DNA from: Thunnus maccoyii
Taxonomy: Eukaryota > Chordata > Actinopteri > Scombriformes > Scombridae
DNA: 64,000 nt
Assembly (NCBI RefSeq): GCF_910596095.1
Contig: NC_056550.1
Location: 17,392,501 to 17,456,500 of the forward strand
Reading direction: 5' to 3'
The position numbers and the translations under genes were made by a program. Positions within the stretch are counted from its first letter, which is position 1; the number at the start of each line of letters is the position of its first letter. The notes beneath the pieces were generated by a model, which saw only the letters and a list, made by a program, of their open reading frames with translations, was not told where the DNA came from and searched no databases. Below, in pieces: positions 24,601-35,319 of this stretch.

Positions 24601-26249
24601 AATACAAATCAATAGGCTCACATTCACAGAAAGCTACCCAGTAAAACAATGTTCTTATTTGCACAACAAATAAGCATGATTTGCATCGATTCATTATTTT
24701 TGAGCAGTGAAATTAGGCTACACAAAAAAGGACCAAAACCGGGGCCAAATTAATTTCCTCTTATCTGTGATGTATTCTCTGAAACACAAAACCACTGGTG
24801 TTATCTGCTTTCTTCTCTTGCCAGGATGCAGAAAATTGCCAAAATGTGCAAAAATAATGATATAAATCCAATTCCTGAATCATCAAACCTTACTAACGCC
24901 AATTACATTACTTAAGCACAGACTGATCAAATAAAGTCGACATCTAAATCCGCTTAGTTGGCTTTCCAGCTCTTTGATGTCTCGTCATCATTCTGGTTCT
25001 TTTTTCCACCATGATAAAACAAATTACAACCTGTCAACTGCATGTATTTACATGTAGAGGATGAAACCCTTCATTTTCAACACTTGACATGCTTAAGGAC
25101 AAACACTTGATATTTATGTGAACTCCTGATTAGGCTGTATGAATAACAAAATCATCATTTAATTTCAAGTGTAGGCGTTACCGCCTCTAGGGGCCACTAA
25201 GGGAGCTTTAGTCTTGTGGTCTTGTTTACTGTAATTCTGCATATTTACCACATTGAACTTGCTCTCTAAAAAAATATCCAGAACCAATATTTAAACTTTG
25301 ATAGCTGGGGCAAAGTCCAAAGTCATTGTTTATGTTGACAAACTGAATTTATGGAATAAAAAATTATTATATAACAATTACTGTACTAACAGACAATTCC
25401 TATTTTCTTCATGTGTTGCTGTCAGGTGAGGTCCTGTCAGTAGAGGGAGAGGAAAGCAGACGAAAGACAAATAAACTCTCCTGCACAAGAACAATGGGCT
25501 CTGACGCTGAACTCATCTGACTCATTAATGCCTCTCTCAAAAAGGCTGTACAAGGGCCAAGAAGTCTTTAGCGCTTGTGTTATTCCCACAAAGTTGGTAC
25601 AAATTATAAGAATTTACAAGACAAATTGTCCTCTATGCACTTGTGTGCATGTGTTGTTGCATGTGTAAAGTTCTCAGAGTGGAAAGATAAAAGTGAAAAG
25701 TATCAAGTAATCACACACACATTTCAGGCATGTACACCCACATGTTTAGTTTGTGTGTGTTTGTGCGTGCGTGCATGTGTGCATGTGTGTGTGTGTGCGT
25801 GTGGGTGTAATAGCAGTCCTACCCCCAGCATGCAGCACAGCCGTCATGATAGCCGGCACCCATGAGGTTTCTGTGTTGCTGGCATCAAATTCTGTTTGAA
25901 GGTCTGTGTAGAAGATGCCAATGCATGAAGGGAAGGCCAGCGTTAGAGCCAGAACCAACATAGTGGCTACCAGCACCACCCAGCCCCAACCTCCATCGGG
26001 TGCCCCCAGATGGCTGCGCTGAGCGAGGCCACCCACCTGCCGAGCAGTGGGACAAGAGGTAGACTCCTGCTCATCTTCTTCGTTTTGCTCTTCTGAATCA
26101 CTGTGTTGCAGTCCAGACTCTGGACTCCACTTCTCTGCTTCCTTGACACACTGAGCAGCATTTCTGCCTTCCCTCCGGTGTAAAGCATTATCCTTTTGAC
26201 TGTGTCTTGGGGCTGGTGTCTGGTTCTGGTCCTCCACTGCCTGAGTCAT
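18638..26249 (-). CDS. slc16a5: Monocarboxylate transporter 6-like (slc16a5), spliced, 562 aa
   Basis: Coding exons: 26249-25823, 24033-23893, 23804-22947, 18900-18638; phases close to 562 codons. The MCT signature DGGWGW (85-90) opens TM1, and the second family motif YFVRRR lies at 207-212. The pattern of hydrophobic segments fits 12 TM helices of the major facilitator superfamily. Closest recalled match is human MCT6: FPSCIGIFYTDLQ, ETSW, AVLHAGGPLCS, YFVRRRVFANAL, MDTVEMSRFPSALGL and GPPLAG all have near-identical counterparts. Family role: plasma-membrane solute carrier; human MCT6 moves drugs such as bumetanide rather than lactate. The first 84 residues are hydrophilic and partly acidic (SDSEEQNEEDEQES) and have no counterpart of that size in human MCT6 (505 aa). 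All three donors abut CA-rich intron sequence. Intron 3 (4 kb) carries transposon remains. Confidence 0.92.
19975..21545 (-). mobile_element. Decayed Tc1/IS630-like DNA transposon, copy A (slc16a5 intron 3)
   Basis: Minus-strand translation gives a recognisable transposase: MVLANNAIRLREIQTNIL near 21406, then an apparent intron with gtaagt/ttttttcag borders at about 21074-21195, then DEAGFN, WDNVSSH and HSPFFNPIEEFF, carrying the D, D and E of a DDE catalytic core. Several in-frame stops show it is dead. An end resembling a terminal repeat (T-run then ACAATTGCATAAGC) is near 19980. The family, with a DDE_3-type domain, is common in teleost genomes. The upstream edge is uncertain because the expected first exon is missing. 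It lies in the same orientation as slc16a5. Confidence 0.75.
21648..22545 (+). mobile_element. Decayed Tc1/IS630-like DNA transposon, copy B (5' part), inverted relative to copy A
   Basis: Plus-strand left end of the same family. A terminal-repeat-like start (ACAG, T-run, ATGATTGCTCACACC) near 21651 is followed by an ATG at 22020. A basic Arg/Gly-rich N-terminus of RGRGRG type comes next, then LSDEIRATLVDHVV (near 22185-22230) and an FRQEH helix-turn-helix end. After an apparent intron ending in ctacatag, the sequence at 22480-22500 matches copy A near 21440-21500. It stops shortly after, with no DDE domain. One in-frame stop follows the RG-rich tract. Confidence 0.65.
22905..22944. repeat. 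TG/CA repeat touching the slc16a5 exon 3 donor
   Basis: On the minus strand, intron 3 begins gtacacacac and continues as nearly pure CA for about 40 bases. The repeat therefore starts inside the 5' splice site. Confidence 0.95.
24034..25822 (-). other. slc16a5 intron 1 (coding)
   Basis: AT-rich intron of 1.8 kb. A TG/CA-rich tract fills 25742-25808 next to the donor of coding exon 1. A weaker CTCF-like motif lies near 25187-25198. No other gene or clear repeat is seen. Confidence 0.6.
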
Positions 26250-27330
26250 TCTGCCCGGTGCTGCTGTTAATACTGTTTCCTCTGTTTGGAGATAAGACAG
26301 AGGGAGGGCCGTAGACAGGATTTTAAAAATACCAAGGTCGTAAAGTAACAAAATTTTCATATTGTTGTGTTTTGCACCTCAGGGCCACTGTATGAAAACA
26401 GAAATAATACTACAGGCTATGTACAGGATGGTATACATGTGTTATTTTAATATGTAAACTGGTGAAACAAGATGGTGTGATAGTTGATGTAAGGCAAACT
26501 AACAATTTCTATGGTCTGGCGAGCATTCAGAGAGCATTAATTGTCTTTATATAAATCAACTATGACAACAAATGAAAGGAAGCAGCAGGTTTGTGATCTA
26601 ATTCCAGATACTTTGCTCTTTCTGCGCAGTTGTTAAATAACCAAAAGACAAAAACTTGTTGTATCACAGTGTTGCATCAGCACTAAACAAAATCCCATCA
26701 AACTGTAAATAATGGAGCGCAAATTAGATATCTTGTCCTCAATTATCAGATTGACAGAATGACACAACAGCATGCCATCAGGGTTTAATCAAAGTATACA
26801 GTGATTGTAAGACCTCCAAATCTAGCCCACACTTTGGTTGTAAATCTATTACATGAGGACAATTTCATCCTAGCACATTTATCTCCATGGTAACTGTGTA
26901 AATTTCCCCTCCCTTTAATATCCTGAGGAAATTAGGCAAAACAAATGTTATGGCTGGGAACTGTACCTATAAATGCAACAACATCTTATGTCAGAGCAGT
27001 ATTTTAAAGTCATTCACACACACAGGAAAATGTAGAAAAGGCTGTGACAAACAAATGTGGAAAAAAAATACTTTGGACAGTGCACATAATTTTCTAATTT
27101 TCTTTTCTTCTTCTGTCCCACTAAACCTACCTATAAAAAGTATTTGACTGTTAGCCCTTTCATCACATTTGAAACGGCAGTAAATTTTAGAGAAGAAGTT
27201 CTCTCTGTGTCTCTTTCATCTTACCTTTTGGCTCTCTTTTCGTGGTCCTATTCTTTCACTCCTCGTATTAAAGCGCATCTCAGCGGGATCAACAGCTTTC
27301 TCTGACATGTACCTGAACCTCTCACCGTGC
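26250..27330 (-). other. slc16a5: slc16a5 5' leader: acceptor, intron and probable non-coding exon
   Basis: The first coding exon extends upstream to an acceptor (ccaaacag) with its edge at 26281. A matching donor (CCAAAAG then gtaaga) on the minus strand puts the end of a leader exon at 27225. Its 5' end, and so the promoter, is near 27330 or beyond and cannot be fixed from sequence. The intron between holds nothing recognisable. Confidence 0.5.
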
Positions 27331-27927
27331 TGAGTGACCTTACACTGCTCACTTACTGGGCAGCCAGCTGCGTCAATTTAGGAACTGACAGTAAACGTTA
27401 CACCGGATGTAATTTTCCAAATAAAACTGCACTTGTCACGAGCACTTGCAGAAACGCAGTCATGCCATTTCTAGTTTTATTTCGAAACTTTTATTTCGTC
27501 TTGACACTTAACTTGACTTTTCCGGCTGCTGCTATTGCGTCTGTGAAGAGAAGGGTTTTTAATAGGAGGGAACTCGTGACAGAGTTGTGGTCGTGCAAAC
27601 CCAGCCCACAACACATCATGTGGAATATTATACTGACGATTATAGTTTGTCTCTGTCGCTTTGGTACATTTCTCATCCTTAACATTTGCAAAACAGTAAG
27701 TGCATTTCTTGAAATGATTCTTACAAACAGCATCATACAATGGATTACCTGCAAAAGCCTGTAACTTGCTCAAAAATCCTCAGTTCATGTCTCAAAATAA
27801 ATATTTATGTCAATGAACATGTCAGTGCCATCAGAAAGACAAGTCCTTGTGCCATTGTTTACAAACATGATAGTCAAACTGTCAATCAGTACTGTACTCT
27901 AAGTGTGTGTGTATGTGTGTGTATATG

Positions 27928-27968
<41 letters not shown>

Positions 27969-28620
27969 CTTCATTAGGTATACCTGTGCAATATAATGCA
28001 ATCAAATACAAAAATACAACAGCTCTGTCATATATTCTACATTTGCAAAGCAAATTTTCATTTTTTTGTTGACGTTGCCAGAAAGGTGATAATTCTACTT
28101 TATGTTTATTACCGAGGTCATGGTGGGTGGTGGTGGTGGTGTACTGGAGTGCATTATATTGAATGATGTTTCTAGTATTTTGTCCTCTCCATTAACTTAC
28201 ATGAGGAGGGCAAAATATTGGGAACAATACACCATCTACAATCTTGATTTTTCTGGCTCTATAAAATGTAGGAGGGTTACCATTTAGTCCTTCTATACAG
28301 TTTATAAATGATATTAATGCTATCATGTCTGCATTGTCCCTGGTTTGACCATTTTAATGGAGTGTTGCAGTTCTCTGTATTGACCACTGGAGGGCAGTAA
28401 ACACTCACTCTATGGTCAACACAGAGCCCATACATAAATACAGGTACATTTACGGCGAAACTGGTCTTGAACTGTTTACTGTTAACTGTTTACTGTTTAA
28501 AGTTAAAAGCCAGTGGATGAGACTGATGAAACAGAATATGTGTGTAATTATATGATAAACTGTAAGCTCACATCACCTCATCAGTTTAGTGGCAGGATAT
28601 TTTGGCTGTTAAATTAGCTC
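27331..28620. promoter_or_regulatory. Divergent intergenic region, slc16a5 / atp5pd
   Basis: About 1.3 kb between head-to-head genes. It contains a GT-then-AC microsatellite (27903-27966), a GGT run (about 28122-28141), a CTCF-like motif at 28384-28397, and a tandem 15-base repeat around 28471-28500. No coding exon is seen. Confidence 0.5.
27903..27966. repeat. (GT)n-TATA-(AC)n palindromic microsatellite
   Basis: A GT-rich run switches through a short TATATGTATA centre to a pure AC run, so the left and right arms are complementary. The DNA could extrude a cruciform and the RNA could form a long hairpin. Confidence 0.9.
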
Positions 28621-28634
28621 ACTTCCGTTTCCGG
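28621..28634. promoter_or_regulatory. Tandem ETS/GABP sites at the atp5pd promoter
   Basis: ACTTCCG at 28621-28627 and TTTCCGG at 28628-28634 are two ETS cores (GGAA on the minus strand) a few bases apart. Paired ETS sites bound by GABP (NRF-2) near the start site are well known in nuclear genes for oxidative phosphorylation. Binding here is inferred. Confidence 0.55.
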
Positions 28635-28671
28635 TCAGCCGGCAGCTTGGAGAAGTTTGTATCCCATTGAC
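28635..28671 (+). other. atp5pd: atp5pd non-coding exon 1 (5' UTR), approximate start
   Basis: A short GC-rich stretch ends in a donor (GACG then gtatgt) at 28671. The next acceptor is at 29114, 17 bases before the start codon. Only the donor edge is supported by sequence. Confidence 0.5.
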
Positions 28672-29131
28672 GGTATGTTGACAAGTTGCTCAAATGTTCA
28701 ATGTTATTTAAAAACATGCTTTAAGCAGATTGTTTTGATAATGTGTCCGATTGATTTAAAGAAATGTTATAAAAATACACCAATTTTGAACCGCTGTTTA
28801 ATATTCTGTTTGTCTGCGGTGTTGTTCTGGCTTTGCTAGCTTAGATAGCTGTGTTTGCTAACTGGACACTTGTTAAAAGTCTGTAAAATAATGCAGTTTG
28901 ATGCGTTTGTTTGTTATTCATCAAAGCAAGGTAACGACTCAGGGCCATAAATCAGAGTATATGTAATAAAAGAATGACAAGAATGACTGAGCCAAATGGG
29001 GACAACAAACGGTTCTTTAGGCCAAATTGAATTTATAAAGGGAAGGTATTGGGAGTAGCAAAGCTATTAACTTCGTTTACAAGCAACTAAAGTGCCAATC
29101 CGGTCTTTCTTTAGATAACACGCCCTGAAAC

Positions 29132-32100
29132 ATGGCTGGGAGACGAACTACACTCAAGGCCATTGACTGGTTGGCTTTTGCAGAGAGGGTGCCGCCCAAC
29201 CAGAGGACCATGTTCAACAACTTGAAGACACGCAGTGATGCTATTTCAGCAAAGTTAGTATTCCCAGTTGCAGTATATGGCATTCCCAACATATGTCATG
29301 TAACCATATAAAATCCCAATCTGGGTTTACCCTCAAGAGTGTAACAGTCAAGTCATTTTTATTTGTAGAGCACCTTTCATACACAATGGTAGTTCAAGGT
29401 GCTTAAAGGAAGAGGGGAAACGATAAAGATCCTTTAATATATTTAACATTTCAGTCAACAACCTTCTTCTGGTATATTATCAGGTGTATTAGGTATATTA
29501 CTTATACCTGAAAAAGGTTCTTGGCTGAAACATTGTATATATTAAAGGATCTTTATCGGGCAAGTGAAGACAGTGTGCGGGCGTCCTTTCTTCCTTTGAG
29601 TACGTGTCTACTGCACCAACTCACCTGTCACAAAGACTACGCAGGTGTGGAAGAGATTTTTTTGAATTTCCAGGTGCTCAACATCAGCATAAAAGTAATT
29701 GATCAACATGAAAAAATCGTTTTCGAAGCAAAGCTTAAAAATACAGAAATACAACAACTAAAAATGAACACTAAATAAGCACACACATATGAGAACATTT
29801 TAAATAAATATAAAATAAAAATGATAAAAAAATTGAAAAAACAGTTGTCCAGCCACACATAGTTAGTTAAGGAATTGGCTAGTCATAGGCCTTGAGAAAA
29901 CAGAAAGATTTTAAGTTTTCTTTTAAACATGGAAACAGTAGAGACTGATCTCAGGTCATCTGGTAGTTTGTTCCAGAGAGCAGGACCACCAGTTGACCTG
30001 AGAGGTCTGCTTGGACTGTAGTCAGTGATCAGGTCAGCCAAACCATTAAGTGCTTTATAAACTATCAGCAGAATTTTGAAGTTGACTCTGTGCTGTGCTG
30101 GGAGCCAGTGAAGAGATTAAAGAACTGGTGTAATATGTTCATATTTGTGTGTTTGTGTAAGGACTCTGACTGCTGCCTTCTGAATGAGCTGCACCCTTGA
30201 GATTGTGTGTTTTAGTCCAGCATAAAGAGCATTACAGTAGTCCAATCTGCTAAAAATGATTGCATAGATCAGTTTTTCAGAATCTGCTTGAGATATTAAC
30301 ATTGGTTCTTCATCAACATACTCTATTTTAGCATGACAATTCACTTCTAAATATAACATTCAGTACATTTTTTTAATGCAGATTTAGAAGATATTATATA
30401 AAATAGTTGGCTGGTGTCGTTGAGGCCAAACAAGATGCAAGAGCAAGATGTCCTTTCTATGCAGGACTGGGAGTTCCATCCCTAGCTTCTCGCAAATGTG
30501 TGTGCGTCTGTTTGTGTGAATGAGGCACAGATTCTAAAGCACTTAAATAAAAATAATTTAACATTTATACTCCTTTGAGGCAAGATGGTGCAGTGGGTGG
30601 CACTGTCGCCTCAAAGTAAGAAGCTCCCAGGTTCAAACCCACCAGCACTGAACTGCAGGGTGCAGTGACATGGCGGTTAAGTTAATGGCAACTCTAAAGT
30701 GCCTCTAGGTGTGCGTGCGTGCGTGTGTGTGTAAAGTAATGATGGTTGTCTGTCTTTACGAGCGTGTGGCGACCTGTCCAGGGTGTACCCCGCCTGTTGA
30801 CAGTGTGAGCAAAATATAGGTGTAGACATTTAATAGATAAATGGTCACGCTTTTGATAATGATATCATCATTATAACCAGGATTTCTAGTCAAACCACTG
30901 CTAACAGTAAATTAAGGTGTTTGTAACTAGGTGGATCTGTCTTCACAGGCTCACCTCTCTACCAGAGAAACCTGCTACCATTGACTGGAGCTACTACAGG
31001 TCTGCTATAGCCAAGGCAGGCATGGTGGATGAGTTTGAAAAAAAGGTTAGAAAACTGATTTCGTCTAACAGTAGTGTGATTCTTGAAAATTATTCAGATT
31101 TTCTGATTACTAATAGTAACAGTAATTGATGTGAGACCTTAATAACAGCATGTACAGTATTTTATTGTCGTCATATATCGTGTGAACTTTGTTTTCCCAG
31201 TTCAACGCCCTGACGGTTCCTGAGCCTGTAGACACTCAGACAAATCTGATCAATGCTCAGGAGGCAGAAGCGGTGAGTGTCACTGTGTTTAGATGATGGA
31301 TGGATGCTTCCACGTGTCCCAACATGTGCACAAGCACACGGGATAGATGAGATTTAAGCTTCCATTTTGATATTTACTTTATTTACATTTATGTAGTTTT
31401 GTAGTGGTGGCAGTTTGTCTAACAGCAGGAGGGTTCATTGGACTCACTAACTAACTAACATTGTGCTTTCCATCTACATGCACATTAAAATAATCAGTTT
31501 GAATATGATAAGAAACAACTATTTCAGTGAAAATATACTGTATCGCAAAAGAATTAAACCTACAAACACAAGCAATCACAGATAACGAACCATAGAGGCC
31601 ACAAGCCATTTAAATACATTTCAAAACAGTATCATCCACAAGTTGGTTGTTGCATTTGTTTCACACTTTCTTTCGATTTTTGTTCATTGTTCAAATGTGC
31701 AGAAAGGTCACATGTGTCTACTTTATCGGCCACTGATTTTTGTAGAGTACACAGTCTATAGTACTGTATCAAAACTCCTTGCATATGTTCCTTTTTTAAT
31801 TGCTTTTCATTTGTCTTTCAGAACACAACAGCCACCGCCTACATTGAAGCATCCAAAGCTCGAATCATCCAATATGAAAAAGAGGTGTGAATTATATGTT
31901 TTTAAAAAATAGCCAAAAACAAAGTAAAAAAAAACTAACAGACCTTATTTGCTTAAGTAAAAGGGAAATGAAATGAAATGTAATAATGAAAGTAATATAG
32001 TGAAATAGTCTAAATACATAGTAAATTGTTATTTACGATCTAACGGTCCCAAAACTGAAATTGTCCCAGGAGTAAATCTGATTCGGCCACCTTCTTCATT

Positions 32101-32298
32101 TACCAAGTTGTGCTGGAAACACTTGATCCCCTCTTCTGTCCTGATCCTCTGCTCTTCTTTCCTCAGCTGGAGAAATTCAGGAACATGATTCCCTTTGACC
32201 AGATGACCATTGAAGACCTGAACGAGACTTTCCCAGAAACAAAGCTGGACAAAGAGAAAAATCCTTACTGGCCACACAAACCTATTGCTGAACTGTAA
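29132..32298 (+). CDS. atp5pd: ATP synthase peripheral stalk subunit d (atp5pd), spliced, 161 aa
   Basis: Coding exons: 29132-29253 (exon starts at 29115), 30949-31045, 31201-31272, 31822-31884, 32167-32298. Phases close exactly to 161 aa, the same length as the human protein. Matching blocks include MAGRRTTLKAIDWLAFAERV, LPEKPATIDWSYYRSAIAKAG, SKARIIQYEKE, IPFDQMTIEDLNETFPETKL and YWPHKPIAEL. The middle is rich in charged helix-forming residues. Family role: part of the peripheral stalk of mitochondrial F1Fo ATP synthase, on the matrix side, holding F1 static relative to Fo. As in other vertebrates there is no obvious cleaved presequence. The promoter carries paired ETS sites. The intron after the first coding exon contains nested LINE, foldback and SINE sequence. 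An older symbol is atp5h. Confidence 0.97.
29346..30360 (-). mobile_element. L2-type LINE 3' end, interrupted by an insertion
   Basis: Minus-strand translation from about 30360 to 29883 gives the C-terminal part of a non-LTR reverse transcriptase ORF: IFSRLDYCNALYAGL, RVQLIQKAAVRVLT, KYEHITPVL, then SRPLRSTGGPALWNKLP and FKRKLKIFLFSQGL before the stop. The matching 3' tail (GGTGCTCTACAAATAAAAATGA on the minus strand) lies separately at 29346-29404. About 450 bases of unrelated sequence, including a foldback repeat, separate the two. This is a 5'-truncated copy with broken reading frames. Confidence 0.75.
29421..29558. repeat. Foldback inverted repeat, about 56-base arms
   Basis: The left arm begins CGATAAAGATCCTTTAATAT at 29421. 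The right arm ends ATTAAAGGATCTTTATCG at 29558. The arms pair over about 56 bases with a handful of mismatches, around a loop of about 26 bases. It sits within the insertion in the L2 LINE 3' end. It may be a foldback or MITE-type element, or the terminal part of a longer repeat running to about 29770. Confidence 0.8.
30577..30845 (+). mobile_element. tRNA-like SINE or related interspersed repeat
   Basis: The text GGTGCAGTGGGTGGCACTGTCGCCTC was recognised in part: a start resembling an A box, then a B-box-like GGTTCAAACCC near 30632, then GCGACCTGTCCAGGGTGTACC near 30768-30790 and an AT-rich tail. This is one of the commonest interspersed repeats of teleost genomes. The middle has a GTGC microsatellite. 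I am sure it is a repeat, less sure of its formal family. Confidence 0.65.
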
Positions 32299-34189
32299 AT
32301 GTGAAACTGATCATATTCTATGTCATGTGTTTCCCCCTGAGGGAAACGTGTACAGCATGTGTATAAAAGTCTTAATTTGTCCATTCAGGAGTTTGTAAAG
32401 TGATTTGAAATATGTTTTTTTTTTCCCACTGTAAGAACTGTATGAATGAAGTGTTAAAAAAAAGAAAATGAAATGTCACATATTTGTTTTGTTTCTTCTC
32501 TGTAAGACTTACATGATTCCTCAAAGCAAATAATGAAAAGATGGTGAAACTTTCTTGCTGTGTGTGATCAGTATGGGTGAAGGGTCGTCCATGTTCACAG
32601 ACCCCCATTATAAACAACCTCACAGATCCCTCTCAGGCAAACAACTGTTATTTTATTACTGGATTTCTTCCCAGGCGTCATGAACTGAACTTGATCTGTT
32701 GGACCATGTTTTCTTTCTAAATTTGGTATGAAATATCCTCCAACACTCACTGAAAATCCAACCCTTGTGGACACAATGATGAGTTTTTAAGTACACGCTC
32801 GGCCAAAATCAGTCTCACAAGAAGACAGACTATAGTTTACTTCTCTCGAGGGGTCAGTGTTGTCTTTGGGAACCCTCAATGACTTGTCTTTGTCAGTTTT
32901 CTGCATCAGCAGGGGAGAATCGCTCTTCTCTTTGTATATTTACTCATGTCTGCAGGTAGGCACGGCCTCACAAACACTTTAATTGATACCTTATTGTATC
33001 AGATAGTTTCACAGTAACATTCAGCTACTTCAAGTTATGCATCAATGCGAGGACAGCATGTCTGCAAGTACAAATCTCACCACTCCAGCCCTTTTATTAT
33101 GCAGTGTCAGTCTTGTTCAGGCTTTGTTATGACTACAGCATAAATCTACATTTCACCACAGCTGGAAATATGAGAGGTCTCTCTGGGATAGGAGAGAGAC
33201 CTAAAACATAAAGTTTGCTTTCTGTGCTCTCACTGCACCATTATTATGGCTTTGGTTTGTGGGCTAATGCTGTACATAACTTGGTCCATCAGTGCAGACA
33301 TGACGGTGATAACGGTAGAAGAATGTACACTGGCCTCTGCATCGTCATTGTTTAAGGATTTACCATATGCAGCAGTGGCACGATATATTGAGACTCTTCC
33401 TGTGGGGGGCAGCATCTCTCTAATAAAGCGGGATCTGTGTTTCCACTTTACATGGGAATGTGATATTTATTCATTGCTGTCATATAATTTCAAAATACAT
33501 GAATTTGATCCAGTGTTTTCCTGAGAATTTTTTGGATTTTGCTGCATTTTTAAAAAGTGGCAAACCTTCAACAAATTCAGGCACAAGTCAGTTGTAAGAT
33601 AAAAGGAGGAATTCGTAGATGTTCATTTGATTTTGGGTGAAAGCATCAGTGACGACAAATCACTTGATGCTTTACATCACACCAACTGTTTTGCAACCCA
33701 CATTACTGTGTTTAAGAAATCTGGGTGTAGCACACTGTTGAAACTCGCTTGAGTTACATAATCATTCACATTTAACATCAAGCCTGCATCAATTTTCAGT
33801 TTAAGATTTTTTTTTTTATTGTGATATAACACGAAGTTCAGGTTTATTGTCATTTTAGCCACACACAAAAAAAAAAAAGCTTCTGAGATGAAATAATACA
33901 TTCTGGCTTCAAATGAGTCTGTGCTTAAACTGCATTATCATACAAGGATAATAACACTGATAGAAATTAATCTAGATGTTCATTGTGATAGATTCACAAT
34001 ATAAGCACATTTTAATCATTTTTAGAGTCTGCTTATTGATTTTTCTACAGTACATAAATTAATTGAAAGAAATGGCTGCACAGAACTGCAGAAAACCATG
34101 GGGTACAAAAATATTAATAAATTGAAGTTAAACCAATAGTAGCTTAAACGAGCAAACACATGATCTTTTGAAAAGTGCCCTGAGATAAC

Positions 34190-34246
34190 TTTTGTTATGA
34201 TTTGGTGCTATATAAATAAAACTGAATTGAATTGAAATTGAATTTA
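34190..34246 (+). mobile_element. L2-like LINE 3' tail remnant
   Basis: GATTTGGTGCTATATAAATA followed by AAACTGAATTGAATTGAA is the typical 3' end of teleost L2/CR1-type LINEs. Only the tail is recognisable. Confidence 0.6.
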
Positions 34247-35287
34247 GTCATTAGTCAAGATTTGTAATGTTCTCTTACTTGTAAAACTGTTTCCTTTTAA
34301 GCAATGTCAGGAGGTTTTAGGACAAATGTAAAAATTACCTACCTCCATTTGCCAGATACTGAAGGAAAACGAACATCTCCTTAAATCAGCTGAAAAGTCA
34401 AACCTGGGCTGTATACATATGAGTAAAATTCAGTCAACAGTATTTGAAACAAACGTGTTTTGGTTTCTCTGTTCATTGTCTTTTGGTTATTCAAATATTT
34501 AACAGAGGATAATGTTCAAGTAATAGAGGTGGTTTTTAAAAGAAAACATTTAAGACTTGCTGTAATCTTAGCAGGAGGAGTGGAGGGATAAGATTTTTTT
34601 TTTTTTCAGCAGCCTCACATTTTTTAGATAGCAGGGTGAAGGAAAATCACACTGTCAGCACACTGCAAGACTCCTGTGCCCCCGCTGCCATTCTCTCTCT
34701 CTCTCTCTGATTTCTCCAGACGGACATGTTATGCATTCCACAGTAGAGCAGCGATAATCCTCCCAAAATCTACACATTATGGCATACCAAGGAGCACTTG
34801 TCTCATGATTCTGCAACTGGGTAAACTTGATGTGACTGTGGTGCAACAGGAGCACACGGCTCCATAACTGCTTTCTCAAGAAGCTACTTGAGATTGAAAA
34901 CACTGCGAAGCAAAGAATTGAAACAGGCTGCGAGTCGAAGGGGATGAAATAAATATTCTTTATATTTTAACTGAGTTCTCATGTTTGTGGTTTCATTTCG
35001 AAAATGTCCTGTTTTTATTTTTCGTGTTGTGTTGCCATTGCCAAGAGTTTATTCTCACAGGCTCAAAAGCAAAGTTGTAATAGGCTACGACTCCAGTATT
35101 TTTTTTGTTTTGTTTTTAAACTAGATACACTTGTGGATTACATCTTTAATATTAATCACTCTGGTTGACCTTTGACCTTTTGGAGCGCAGGAACATAACA
35201 GGATCCTGAACTCTGATTTAAGGGTCACTAGCTGTCACCTGTCCTGAAACAGCTACATACATATGGACGTAACCATCACTGTGTGTC

Positions 35288-35291
<4 letters not shown>

Positions 35292-35319
<28 letters not shown>
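35292..35319. repeat. (GT)n microsatellite
   Basis: A GT run of about 13 units after a GTGTCTGTGC lead-in. Confidence 0.9.
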
